The notes below the pieces were generated by a model, which worked only from the letters and a program-made list of their open reading frames with translations, searched no databases and was not told where the DNA came from. Positions 18,778 through 26,982 of a stretch of DNA of 64,000 nucleotides are shown one piece after another. The first letter of the stretch is position 1. Each line of letters opens with the position of its first letter. A program made the position numbers and the translations under genes. Origin of the DNA: an uncultured bacterium (GTDB lineage: Bacteria; Bacillota; Clostridia; Lachnospirales; Lachnospiraceae); the NCBI GenBank assembly GCA_947063875.1, contig CAMSTY010000008.1, positions 16,340 to 80,339 on the forward strand, read 5' to 3'.

Positions 18778-20988
18778 TTATTGTGCCGATGTTTCCTGTG
18801 ATTCTTCTGTGCTTTCTTCCTCTTCCCCGCTTTCCTGCGTCTGGCTTTCTTCTGTCTCTTCTTCTGTCACCGCGCCTTCCGGAAGCTGGGCCGGAACTCC
18901 ATTGCCTTCTCCCGATTCCACATACTCATCCGTTTCATACACTTTTGTTTCCTGCAAAACCCCATTTTGAGTATTATCGGTAATGCCTTCGCGCTCCGGC
19001 AGCGAATGATCGGTTTCTTCCGAATCCGTCTCCGGATCCGTTATTGGGAAAATACTCAAATAGGGAAGGATCTCTGTCATAATATTCTGAAATACCCCGC
19101 TCGCATAAGAACTATGGGCCTGATCTTCCACATTTGGTTCATCGATTGTCACATAAACCAGAACCTGCGGATCATTCGCCGGGGCATAACCGCAAAATGA
19201 CACCAAATATTTTCCGTTCTTACGCGGGTACTTTTCTCCGGTCCCCGTCTTTCCCGCGATCTCATACCCTTCCACCGCGGCGGCTTTTCCGGTTCCTTCC
19301 GACACGGTCCGAAACAAAGCCTCCCTGATAAAACGGGCCGTATTCTCGGACACGGTCTCCCTCACCAGTTTCGGCTCGATTCGTTTTACAACGGCTCCCT
19401 GTTCGTTAAGAATCTGGCGAACCACATGAGGCTCATAATAAGAGCCGCCGTTGATGACCGAACAATAGGCGGCCGCCATCTGAATCATGGTACAGTTATA
19501 ATTCTGCCCGAAAGAGTTCGTGGCCAGCGAGGAAGCGTTCATATCCTCCTCATCGTATACCAGCGATTTGGTATCGGCCTCTCCTGGCAGGTCAATCCCT
19601 GTCCGGGAACCAAATCCGAACATTTTTTGATATTTGCTGAAACGCCCCTTTCCCGTCATGGCCGCAATCTGCATCATACAGTCATTGCAGGACTGCATCA
19701 GGGACTCCGTGACGGTCAGGTTCCCATGTCCGCTGGTCTTCACGCAGGCAATCTCCCAGCCGCCCACTTCCTGATAGCCGTCGCAGAAAAAGGATTCCGT
19801 GCCGTCAATGACGCCCTCCTCCATCGCTGTCGCTATCGTGAATATCTTCTGGGGAGACCCCGGCTCATAAGTATCGCTGATACAGTAATTGCGCCACAGC
19901 TGGTTCCATGCCACCTGCTGTCCATAAGATTTGATCTCTTCATCCGAAAAGTGTTCCGTTACCCTCTCCAGGGTAATAGGGTCTTCTTCCTTATGTTTCC
20001 GGTTATATGTATCCCTGGCTTCCTTCAGGCCGAGTTCCCAGATCTCTTCCTCTGTGTACAGTCCGCCGATATCCCTGGGATTATTGAGATCAAAGCTTCT
20101 CTCACTGGCCATGGCAAGGACCTCGCCGTTGTTCGGATTCATCACCACTACTCCGATATGCTTGGACCCGGTCTCTTCCTGCCACTGCCGGATGTTTTTT
20201 TCAACCACATCCTGAACTTTCAGATCAATGGTGGAAACCACCGTATTGCCGTTGGTGGCAGATTTTATCACCCGTTCCAGATTGGAGTCGTCATTGAGAT
20301 ATCCGTATTCCCTGCCATTGGTTCCCACCAGAAAATCATTATAGGATCGCTCAATGCCGATCGCCCCTTCCATGCCATCGCCATTGACAAAGCCAATCAC
20401 ACTGCCGCCCAGGGAATTGTAAGGATATATCCGCTTATACTCTTCCTCAAACCAGACCCCCCGCACCCTGCCCTTTAAATTATTCGCTGCGTTCGTCTCA
20501 TTGGTTTCTTTTTTCAGCGCTTCAAAGGCATTCTTCTGCTCACTGGACAGCTGACGCTCGTAGCGTATATAGCGTTTGGAGGGATTATCCCGGATCAAGG
20601 TACGGATTGTCCCAGCATCATAGCCAAACACGCTGCATATCGCCGTCACGGAAGTTTCCAGATAATTTTCCTCGTCAGACATAATCTGCATCGGGTCCAG
20701 AATCAGGTTATACACCTTTTGCGTGGTGGCCAGATAGGTACCGTTCCGGTCCATGATATCGCCTCTCCGGTATGGGATCGGACGGCTTTCATAGTCCTGT
20801 TGGGACAGTACAATCTGGTTATAGCTGTCACGATTCTCCTGAATAATGTTGTAAAGTACATAGATTAATGCAAACAAAGCCAGCGTAATCACGATAACCG
20901 CAATCGCCAGCTTTTTCTGCATGCTTTTGGTAAAAGTACGTGCCTTTACGGCTTTCCCACCTGGATTATTGTGTTGGGATGTCCTCAT
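18778..20988 (-). CDS. ftsI: Class B penicillin-binding protein FtsI/PBP2B (division transpeptidase)
   Basis: The 736-residue protein has an N-terminal anchor (about residues 27-48), the class B pedestal and the transpeptidase motifs SPQK (Ser378), SCN (433-435) and KTG (580-582). The catalytic SxxK reads S-P-Q-K where most FtsI proteins have STFK or STMK; serine and lysine are kept. The last 90 residues form a Glu/Ser/Thr-rich tail in place of PASTA domains. It cross-links septal peptidoglycan with FtsW. The ATG overlaps the end of ftsL by 23 bases. A terminator closes the transcript directly behind it. Confidence in class is very high; the assignment as divisional, not sporulation, PBP comes from gene order. 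Confidence 0.92.
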   Translation of the reverse strand: MRTSQHNNPGGKAVKARTFTKSMQKKLAIAVIVITLALFALIYVLYNIIQENRDSYNQIVLSQQDYESRPIPYRRGDIMDRNGTYLATTQKVYNLILDPMQIMSDEENYLETSVTAICSVFGYDAGTIRTLIRDNPSKRYIRYERQLSSEQKNAFEALKKETNETNAANNLKGRVRGVWFEEEYKRIYPYNSLGGSVIGFVNGDGMEGAIGIERSYNDFLVGTNGREYGYLNDDSNLERVIKSATNGNTVVSTIDLKVQDVVEKNIRQWQEETGSKHIGVVVMNPNNGEVLAMASERSFDLNNPRDIGGLYTEEEIWELGLKEARDTYNRKHKEEDPITLERVTEHFSDEEIKSYGQQVAWNQLWRNYCISDTYEPGSPQKIFTIATAMEEGVIDGTESFFCDGYQEVGGWEIACVKTSGHGNLTVTESLMQSCNDCMMQIAAMTGKGRFSKYQKMFGFGSRTGIDLPGEADTKSLVYDEEDMNASSLATNSFGQNYNCTMIQMAAAYCSVINGGSYYEPHVVRQILNEQGAVVKRIEPKLVRETVSENTARFIREALFRTVSEGTGKAAAVEGYEIAGKTGTGEKYPRKNGKYLVSFCGYAPANDPQVLVYVTIDEPNVEDQAHSSYASGVFQNIMTEILPYLSIFPITDPETDSEETDHSLPEREGITDNTQNGVLQETKVYETDEYVESGEGNGVPAQLPEGAVTEEETEESQTQESGEEEESTEESQETSAQ

Positions 20989-21445
20989 ATTGTCTTACAT
21001 ACTCACTTTCCGTCTTGTCATACAAAAGCACCTGATCCCGGTTGGCATACACCATCCCTAATTCTTCGGTCGCAACCTTATAAATATAATCCAGGTCAAT
21101 GCAGGTATTAATCCTGGTCTCTGTCGCATCATTCTCTGCTTTCAGCTGTTCCACCTGCTTTTCCAACTCTTCAATATGCGAAAGACGGGTAGTCATGGCT
21201 GACTGGATCTGCAGATAATTCACACAGATCACCAGCACACAAAATGCCGCCAAAGTCAGCAAAATAACATACGGAAGATTCATATGGAGAGCCATCTCCT
21301 GATTTCTCCGAACCGAGTAGCTCACCACTCTGCGACGAACCGGCCGCTGCGGATATTCTTCCCTTCTCTTTACCGGTTCCATCACTCTTGCCGTATTGCC
21401 ATAGATATACTCATGACGCATTGCTTCTCTTCTTTTTGCAGCCAT
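20966..21445 (-). CDS. ftsL: FtsL-like divisome protein
   Basis: This 159-residue bitopic protein has an Arg-rich cytoplasmic N-terminus (about 55 residues, three clusters of basic residues), one membrane helix (about 57-78) and a coiled coil (IEELEKQVEQLKAENDATE). A short extracellular end follows (YKVATEELGMVYANRDQV), as in the septum-forming FtsL/DivIC family. The good GGGAGGAG before ATG 21445 fixes the start. Position between rsmH and ftsI is exactly that of ftsL. It would act in the FtsQ-FtsL-FtsB complex that licenses FtsWI. The sequence family is poorly conserved, so the call relies on topology and synteny. Confidence 0.87.
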   Translation of the reverse strand: MAAKRREAMRHEYIYGNTARVMEPVKRREEYPQRPVRRRVVSYSVRRNQEMALHMNLPYVILLTLAAFCVLVICVNYLQIQSAMTTRLSHIEELEKQVEQLKAENDATETRINTCIDLDYIYKVATEELGMVYANRDQVLLYDKTESEYVRQYEDIPTQ

Positions 21446-21488
21446 TCTGACTCCTCCCTTCCCTCAATTCTTAAAATGCCGCTGTCCC

Positions 21489-22520
21489 CTAGCCGTCCTT
21501 TCCGCCCGCAACCGGGCTTTTATCTTTTTTGTATGATTCCCCTGCACGTTCAAACACTCGCAGTTTTGCGCTTTTTGCCCGTGTGTTTTCTTCTGTCTCT
21601 TCCTGGGAGGGTACTATCGGCTTTCGCGTGATGACCCGTCCCTTGCTGGTCCTGCCGCATACGCATACCGGAAATCCAGGCGGGCATTGGCACGGATTTT
21701 CATTTTCCCGGAAACGGTTCTTGACAATCCGGTCCTCTAAGGAATGAAACGTAATAATGCTTAACCGCCCCCCGGGGGTCAGCCTGTCAATCATCCCGTC
21801 AAGGGAACGTTCCAACACGGCAAGTTCCTGGTTGAGCTCGATCCGCAAGGCCTGAAACGTCCTTTTGGCAGGATGGCCGCCCATGGCCTGCATCTTCTTC
21901 GGAATCGACGCCCGGATAATCCCCACCAGTTCTCCTGCTGTCTCAATCGGCTTTTTCTGCCGTGCTTTTACGATATTAGCGGCAATCCGCCGTGCAAAGC
22001 GCTCTTCCCCGTATTCCTTCAAAATCCGGCTCAGTTTTTCCTCCTCACAGGTATTGAGCAAATCGGCCGCTGTCCGCTCCCCTCTCTGATCCATGCGCAT
22101 ATCAAGCGGCGCATCGTCTTCCCGGTAAGTAAAGCCTCTCTGCGCCGTATCCAGCTGATAAGAAGAAACTCCCAAATCCAGGTAGATCCCGTCCACCTTT
22201 TCTATCTTCAGCCGATCCAGGACATCCGTCATGGACTCATAGTTGCTCCGGACAATGATCGCCCGTTCCCCGAACTCTTCCAGGCGTTTTGATGCCGCCA
22301 GGATCGCATCCGCATCCTGATCCATCCCGATCAGGCGCCCCTCCTTGAGATGCTTTAGCACCTCATATGCGTGGCCGCCTCCGCCAAGAGTTCCATCCAC
22401 ATAGACGCCGTCCGAACGGATGTTCAGACTGTCTATGGTCTCTCTCAGCAATACCGACTTGTGCTCAAATCCCGCCGTCCCTTTCGCAGACGGCGTTTGT
22501 AAGCCACTTTCTAATGTCAT
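21489..22520 (-). CDS. rsmH: 16S rRNA (cytosine-1402-N4)-methyltransferase RsmH
   Basis: This 343-residue methyltransferase has the family opener [11 protein letters not shown] and the SAM loop [14 protein letters not shown]. It also contains [32 protein letters not shown] and the closing [14 protein letters not shown]. It modifies C1402 in the ribosomal P site. The ATG overlaps the mraZ stop in an ATGA arrangement, so translation is coupled. A Cys-rich short stretch [14 protein letters not shown] near the C-terminus is common in Firmicutes homologues. It is second in the dcw transcript. Confidence 0.97.
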   Translation of the reverse strand: MTLESGLQTPSAKGTAGFEHKSVLLRETIDSLNIRSDGVYVDGTLGGGGHAYEVLKHLKEGRLIGMDQDADAILAASKRLEEFGERAIIVRSNYESMTDVLDRLKIEKVDGIYLDLGVSSYQLDTAQRGFTYREDDAPLDMRMDQRGERTAADLLNTCEEEKLSRILKEYGEERFARRIAANIVKARQKKPIETAGELVGIIRASIPKKMQAMGGHPAKRTFQALRIELNQELAVLERSLDGMIDRLTPGGRLSIITFHSLEDRIVKNRFRENENPCQCPPGFPVCVCGRTSKGRVITRKPIVPSQEETEENTRAKSAKLRVFERAGESYKKDKSPVAGGKDG

Positions 22521-22942
22521 ATGCCAAGACCTTCCATGTTTTCTGCAATTTCTTCCATATCGTCATAGCTGTTGGACTGATTCCAGGCGTCTTTGCTCCA
22601 AATCTCAATCCGGCTTCCCACGCCTACCAGCACGGCATCCTTATCAATCCCGGCAAAATCACGCAATACAGCCGGAAGAAGAATCCGTCCCTGCTTGTCC
22701 ACTTCACAGGTGGTGGCTCCTGCCAGAAAAAAACGTGAAAACTTTCTGGCATTGGCATTGGTGAGAGGCAAGGCGTGCAGTTTTTCTTCCAGGGCTTTCC
22801 ATTCCGTGTTTTCATAGACAAACAGACAGCCGTCAAGTCCCTTCGTAACCACGAATTCCTCTCCAAGCTGTTCTCTGAATTTAGAAGGAACGATCAATCG
22901 TCCCTTTGCGTCTACTGTGTGATTATATTCACCCATGAACAT
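22517..22942 (-). CDS. mraZ: Transcriptional regulator MraZ
   Basis: With the ATG at 22942 the protein has 141 residues and begins [19 protein letters not shown]. It has the two SpoVT/AbrB-like halves of MraZ, each with a DxKGR or DKQGR core (residues about 11-16 and 85-92). MraZ forms a ring and binds direct repeats at its own promoter, controlling the dcw operon. Such repeats are present directly upstream (22947-23012). A GTG three codons upstream is possible but lies inside the ribosome site GGGTGG. The stop overlaps rsmH. Confidence 0.97.
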   Translation of the reverse strand: MFMGEYNHTVDAKGRLIVPSKFREQLGEEFVVTKGLDGCLFVYENTEWKALEEKLHALPLTNANARKFSRFFLAGATTCEVDKQGRILLPAVLRDFAGIDKDAVLVGVGSRIEIWSKDAWNQSNSYDDMEEIAENMEGLGI

Positions 22943-22946
22943 AAGA

Positions 22947-23012
22947 ACCACCCATTGCCCTATTAAACCACCCTGTCACCATTTCCCACCACTTTGAACC
23001 ACTTTTCACCAC
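22947..23012 (-). promoter_or_regulatory. MraZ operator: 10-bp-periodic GTGGT repeat array
   Basis: On the minus strand GTGGT occurs at 23012, 23002, 22992 and (as ATGGT) 22982, then 22971 and 22951. The first three steps are exactly 10 bases, the next is 11, then 20. The repeats lie between the -10 box and the mraZ start, so bound MraZ would block promoter escape. MraZ sites in other bacteria are short G-rich repeats with one-turn spacing at the mraZ promoter. Repeats are seen; binding is inferred. Confidence 0.8.
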
Positions 23013-23022
23013 TTGTAGTTTT

Positions 23023-23051
23023 ATTCTAGTACAAACACAGGAAAATAGCAA
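23023..23051 (-). promoter_or_regulatory. Sigma-A promoter of the mraZ-rsmH-ftsL-ftsI operon
   Basis: TTGCTA and TAGAAT lie 17 bases apart on the minus strand. The -10 ends about 11 bases before the first GTGGT operator repeat, so the transcription start falls at the edge of the array. Confidence 0.85.
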
Positions 23052-23060
23052 GGATTTTTT

Positions 23061-23091
23061 AAAAAAAAGACAGCTGGCAAAAGGCCAGCTG
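23061..23091 (-). terminator. Terminator of the lgt-spo0E-like unit
   Basis: CAGCTGGC and GCCAGCTG form a perfect 8 bp stem with a 5-base loop, followed on the minus strand by TCTTTTTTTT. It lies 20 bases behind the Spo0E-like stop and just ahead of the mraZ promoter. Confidence 0.9.
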
Positions 23092-23111
23092 CCGCAATAT
23101 ATACTTTACAT

Positions 23112-23267
23112 TTAAAATCCAGACGCAAGATATTGTTCAATTAATCGATCTAGCGTCAGACTATTCTGATAAATAGCTTCATAATCTTCTTTCTTCTCAA
23201 TACTGTTATCCAGGCGCTTTCTTGCCCTTTCAATGTCCTTTACAAGTTCTTCCTTCGCAACTTTCAT
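23112..23267 (-). CDS. Small Spo0E-family-like aspartyl-phosphate phosphatase
   Basis: Starting at the ATG at 23267 (AAGGAGAA upstream), the gene encodes 51 residues forming two predicted helices. The second contains NSLTLDRLIEQYL, which matches the Spo0E-family signature of a conserved Ser and Leu-Asp followed by x-Leu-Ile. Family members dephosphorylate Spo0A~P and delay sporulation. The usual Gln-Glu before Leu-Asp is replaced by Leu-Thr, so activity on Spo0A is plausible but not certain. The start overlaps the end region of lgt (ATG five bases past its stop), so it is the second gene of that unit. Confidence 0.7.
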   Translation of the reverse strand: MKVAKEELVKDIERARKRLDNSIEKKEDYEAIYQNSLTLDRLIEQYLASGF

Positions 23268-23271
23268 GCTA

Positions 23272-24144
23272 TTATTCTCCTTTTGGTTTCCACTCTGTCG
23301 GTCTGTGCCGCACAAACAAAACTACGGCAGCTGCCAAAATCAATATCAGTGACAATGCCTGTGACACCGGAACTCCGGTATGGAAAAAGATCAGCTGATC
23401 TGTCCGCAACCCTTCAATCCAGAATCTCCCTATGCCATAACCGAACAGGTAAATCCATAACAGTTCGCCGTCAAACCGCTTTCGGTATCGGTACCAGAGC
23501 AAAAAAATCAAAAGCCCGAGATTCCAAACCGACTCGTAGAGGAAGGTAGGATGCACCTGAATATACTCCACCCCATTCTCCACAATCCGATGATTCAAAA
23601 CATCCGGCGTAAGCATTCCTTCACTTACCAGGGATAATTTTATGCGCATAGCAAAGAGGCTGTTCGTATACCCGCCAAACGCTTCGCAGTTGAAGAAATT
23701 CCCCCACCTGCCAATGATCTGACCTGTTACCAGCCCCAACACTCCACTGTCTGCCATGGAAAAAAATGAAATTTTCCGAATTCTTGTGAATACAATCAAG
23801 GTTAATATTGATGCAATCACTCCTCCATAGATCGCCAGTCCGCCTGCCCGCAGATTGAAAATCTGCAGCAGGTTGTTTTTATAGTAATCCCATTCAAAAA
23901 CCACATAGTAAAGCCTGGCTCCCACAATGGCAAAAATAATGCCATAAAGCGCAAAATCCAGATATATTTCCGGATCTTGTCCCCTCCTTTTGGCATCTGA
24001 CTGCGCTATCCAAATACCGGCCAGCATTCCAAGGCCGATAATAATCCCGTAATAAGCGATACGGAATCCGAAAATGTAAAGGTCATTTCTCAGATTCTGT
24101 ATCGCAAGTCCCAGATACACGAAACTGATATCTGCGCCATTCAT
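23272..24144 (-). CDS. lgt: Prolipoprotein diacylglyceryl transferase Lgt
   Basis: This 290-residue membrane enzyme has seven hydrophobic segments. Lgt landmarks include FRIAYYGIIIGLGMLAG, YAIYGG-type GGLAIYGGVIAS, the signature GQIIGRWGNFFNCEAFG and the C-terminal HPTFLYESVWNLG. It attaches diacylglycerol to the lipobox cysteine of lipoproteins; TctC and OppA in this window would be substrates. Start ATG 24144 follows AAAGGAGA at nine bases. A clear promoter precedes it and the Spo0E-like gene follows. Confidence 0.96.
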   Translation of the reverse strand: MNGADISFVYLGLAIQNLRNDLYIFGFRIAYYGIIIGLGMLAGIWIAQSDAKRRGQDPEIYLDFALYGIIFAIVGARLYYVVFEWDYYKNNLLQIFNLRAGGLAIYGGVIASILTLIVFTRIRKISFFSMADSGVLGLVTGQIIGRWGNFFNCEAFGGYTNSLFAMRIKLSLVSEGMLTPDVLNHRIVENGVEYIQVHPTFLYESVWNLGLLIFLLWYRYRKRFDGELLWIYLFGYGIGRFWIEGLRTDQLIFFHTGVPVSQALSLILILAAAVVLFVRHRPTEWKPKGE

Positions 24145-24173
24145 TCCCCATGTCTCCTTTCGATGTTTTCTCT

Positions 24174-24202
24174 ATTTTACCGCCAAAATACACGAAAATC
24201 AA
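24174..24202 (-). promoter_or_regulatory. Sigma-A promoter of lgt
   Basis: TTGATT and TAAAAT are 17 bases apart on the minus strand. A 0A-box core TGTCGAA occurs about 40 bases further upstream (24242-24248, minus strand). Confidence 0.75.
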
Positions 24203-24325
24203 ACACTATCGGACGACAGATTTCTCCACTCTCTGCCATCGTTCGACAACTTCTTATCCCTCCTGTCCGTTTTTATCATTTTTCCATATTTGAAAGTATT
24301 TGGGGTTTTCTTTGTATCGATTCTA

Positions 24326-24334
24326 TGCTACAAT
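24326..24334 (+). promoter_or_regulatory. Extended -10 promoter of ychF
   Basis: TGCTACAAT is an extended -10 element about 75 bases before the ychF start. A recognisable -35 is lacking, as is usual for promoters with TGn. Confidence 0.5.
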
Positions 24335-24407
24335 TAATTGTCCCGAAAATCAAGTAAATTTTATAAAGATAAAACATAGTTAAGAAAAAACAAGAAAGGA
24401 AAAACGT

Positions 24408-25505
24408 ATGAAATTAGGAATCGTGGGGCTGCCCAATGTGGGAAAAAGCACCCTTTTTAACTCATTAACCAAGGCAGGGGCAGAATCCGCCAATTATCCA
24501 TTCTGCACCATCGACCCCAATGTGGGAGTGGTGGCGGTCCCGGATCGGCGCATCCGGCTTCTCGGCGACCTCTACCATTCAAAGAAAGTGACCCCCGCCG
24601 TAATCGAATTCGTGGATATTGCCGGCCTGGTAAAAGGCGCTTCCAAGGGGGAGGGGTTAGGCAACCAGTTCCTCGCCAATATCCGCGAAGTAGATGCTGT
24701 CGTCCACGTTGTCCGCTGCTTTGATGACCCCAATGTGATCCATGTGGAAGGCAATGTGAATCCTGCACGGGATATTGAAACGATCAACCTGGAACTGGTC
24801 TTTTCCGACCTGGAGATTTTGGAACGCAGGATCGCCAAAACCTCCCGCTCGGCCCTCAACGACAAATCACTGGCCAAGGAACTGGCGGTGCTTAAAGAGC
24901 TGCAGGCGGTTCTGGAAGAAGGGAAACCTGCTTGCACCTATGAGAATGACGACGAAGACCTGATGGCCTTTGTCCGCTCCCTGAATCTTTTGACCTGCAA
25001 GCCGGTTATTTTTGCCGCCAACGTAGGAGAAGAAGACCTGGCCGACGACGGCGCCTCCAATCCTTATGTGGCTGCTGTCCGCGAAACTGCCGCCCAGACA
25101 AACTCCGGTGTTTTTGTCATCAGCGCCCAGATCGAACAGGAGATCGCCGAGTTGGAGGAAAACGAAAAGCAGGAATACCTGGAGGCCCTGGGACTTTCCG
25201 AATCCGGCCTGGATAAGCTGATTGCCGCCAGTTATGAGCTTCTGGGACTCATCAGCTTTCTCACCTCCGGCGAGGATGAGACACGGGCCTGGACCATCAA
25301 GGTAGGGACCAAAGCGCCCCAGGCCGCCGGCAAGATCCATTCTGACTTTGAGCGGGGTTTTATCCGTGCCGAGGTTGTCAACTATCAGGATCTTTTAGAC
25401 TGCGGCACCTATGCCAAAGCAAAGGAAAAAGGCCTGGTGGGACTGGAAGGCAAAGATTATGTTGTCAAGGATGGAGATGTGATCCTGTTCCGGTTCAATG
25501 TCTGA
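24408..25505 (+). CDS. ychF: Ribosome-binding ATPase YchF (Obg-family)
   Basis: This 365-residue protein has the Obg-type P-loop [15 protein letters not shown] at the N-terminus, the switch region [20 protein letters not shown], a coiled-coil insertion and a TGS domain at the C-terminus ([20 protein letters not shown]). In place of the NKxD GTP motif it has NVGEEDL, the NxxE form that makes YchF prefer ATP. YchF binds the 70S ribosome and is linked to oxidative-stress and translation-fidelity phenotypes. It is one of the few plus-strand genes, transcribed alone and closed by a bidirectional terminator. Ribosome site AAAGGAAA precedes ATG 24408. Confidence 0.97.
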   Translation: MKLGIVGLPNVGKSTLFNSLTKAGAESANYPFCTIDPNVGVVAVPDRRIRLLGDLYHSKKVTPAVIEFVDIAGLVKGASKGEGLGNQFLANIREVDAVVHVVRCFDDPNVIHVEGNVNPARDIETINLELVFSDLEILERRIAKTSRSALNDKSLAKELAVLKELQAVLEEGKPACTYENDDEDLMAFVRSLNLLTCKPVIFAANVGEEDLADDGASNPYVAAVRETAAQTNSGVFVISAQIEQEIAELEENEKQEYLEALGLSESGLDKLIAASYELLGLISFLTSGEDETRAWTIKVGTKAPQAAGKIHSDFERGFIRAEVVNYQDLLDCGTYAKAKEKGLVGLEGKDYVVKDGDVILFRFNV

Positions 25506-25527
25506 TCGTTTGCTTTTCCGAAGAACC

Positions 25528-25579
25528 AAAAAGTATCCGGCAAAAGGTGCCAATGGCACGTTTTGCCGGATACTTTTTT
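25528..25579. terminator. Bidirectional terminator between ychF and lysA
   Basis: An 18 bp perfect inverted repeat (AAAAAGTATCCGGCAAAA and its complement) with a small inner GTGCC/GGCAC hairpin carries A/T runs on both sides. It can stop ychF on the plus strand and lysA on the minus strand. Confidence 0.9.
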
Positions 25580-25622
25580 GCACTGATATAGGGAGCCGAT
25601 GACTTTCAAGCCTCCGGTTTCT

Positions 25623-26900
25623 CTACAAATACTTTTTCATCATCTCACATCCGTCCAATGTGGCAAAATAATCCTGAGGAGTCTCTGCCCTGCGGATCAT
25701 CTGTACGGTGTTATCCTCTTTTAGAAGCAATTCCGCCGATCTCAGCTTTCCGTTATAGTTGTATCCCATGGAAAAGCCATGGGCCCCTGTGTCATGAATC
25801 ACAAGAAGGTCCCCGATCTCTATCTTCGGCAGCATCCTGTCCACCGCAAACTTGTCATTGTTTTCGCAGAGGGACCCGGTCACATCATATTTGTGATCAC
25901 AGGGAGCATCCTCCTTGCCCATCACCGTGATATGATGATAAGCCCCGTACATGGCCGGCCGCATAAGGTTCACCGCACAGGCATCCAGGCCGATATACTC
26001 CTTGTAGGTATGTTTTTCATGGATGGCCGTCGATACCAGACACCCGTAGGGCGCCAGCATAAAACGTCCCAGTTCCGTGTAGAGAGCCACATCCCCCATC
26101 CCTGCCGGAACCAGCACTTCCTCATAAACCTTTTGCACCCCTTTGCCTATCACGGCAATGTCATTGGGTTTTTGATCCGGCCGGTATGCAATACCGATCC
26201 CTCCGGACAGATTGATAAACCTGATGTGAACCCCTGTCTCCTCTTTCAGCTTTACCGCTACCTCAAAAAGTATCTTTGCCAGCACAGGATAATAATCATT
26301 GGTCACGGTATTGCTGGCAAGAAACGCATGAATGCCAAATTCCCGGGCCCCTTTCTCCTTCAGAATCCGAAATGCCTGGAAAAGCTGCTCTGTAGTCATC
26401 CCATACTTGGCATCTCCCGGATTGTCCATAATCTCATTGCTAATGGCAAAGAGCCCGCCCGGATTGTAACGGCAGCTGATAACCTGCGGAATCCGCCCCA
26501 GTTCCCGTTCCACACACTCGATATGGGTAATGTCATCCAGATTGATAATCGCCCCCAGATCGTTGGCCAGTTTAAACTCGCCTTCTGGCGTGTCGTTAGA
26601 GGAAAACATGATCTCCTGCCCGGAAAATCCCACTCCGTCCGACAACATCAGCTCTGTGGCAGAAGAACAGTCCGTGCCACATCCGCACTCTTTCAGTATC
26701 TTTAATATATAAGGATTGGGAGTCGCCTTCACGGCAAAGTATTCCCGAAAACCCTTATTCCACGAAAATGCTTCCCGCAGCCTGGCCGCATTTTCCCGGA
26801 TTCCCTTCTCATCATACAGATGAAAGGGCGTGGGATACTTTTTTACAATCTCTTCCAGCTGCTCTCTGGTCACAAATGTTTTTTTCTCCACGTCAATCAT
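25623..26900 (-). CDS. lysA: Diaminopimelate decarboxylase
   Basis: This 425-residue PLP enzyme of the alanine-racemase fold turns meso-diaminopimelate into lysine. Seen are the PLP lysine in EYFAVKATPN, the glycine-rich INLSGGIGIAY, YTELGRFMLAPYG (family EPGR region) and the substrate cysteine in GSLCENNDKF. The HIGS motif is replaced by GIHAFLASNT, a variant known to me from Lachnospiraceae LysA. GAGGAG stands only a few bases before ATG 26900; the GTG at 26891 would have better spacing, so the real start may be three codons later. It follows pyk by 82 bases without a terminator and ends at the ychF/lysA terminator. Confidence 0.92.
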   Translation of the reverse strand: MIDVEKKTFVTREQLEEIVKKYPTPFHLYDEKGIRENAARLREAFSWNKGFREYFAVKATPNPYILKILKECGCGTDCSSATELMLSDGVGFSGQEIMFSSNDTPEGEFKLANDLGAIINLDDITHIECVERELGRIPQVISCRYNPGGLFAISNEIMDNPGDAKYGMTTEQLFQAFRILKEKGAREFGIHAFLASNTVTNDYYPVLAKILFEVAVKLKEETGVHIRFINLSGGIGIAYRPDQKPNDIAVIGKGVQKVYEEVLVPAGMGDVALYTELGRFMLAPYGCLVSTAIHEKHTYKEYIGLDACAVNLMRPAMYGAYHHITVMGKEDAPCDHKYDVTGSLCENNDKFAVDRMLPKIEIGDLLVIHDTGAHGFSMGYNYNGKLRSAELLLKEDNTVQMIRRAETPQDYFATLDGCEMMKKYL

Positions 26901-26982
26901 TCTCCTCTATCGGTCTTTTCGGCCGCATTTCCCATGCTGCCGTCTTTTTGCTTTATTTTCTGTCTGCCTCTTTGCTGTCCGA

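Noticed and set aside
19426..20478. A 350-codon plus-strand open frame opposite ftsI
   Set aside because: Antisense shadow of the FtsI gene, with no start signal and no recognisable domain.
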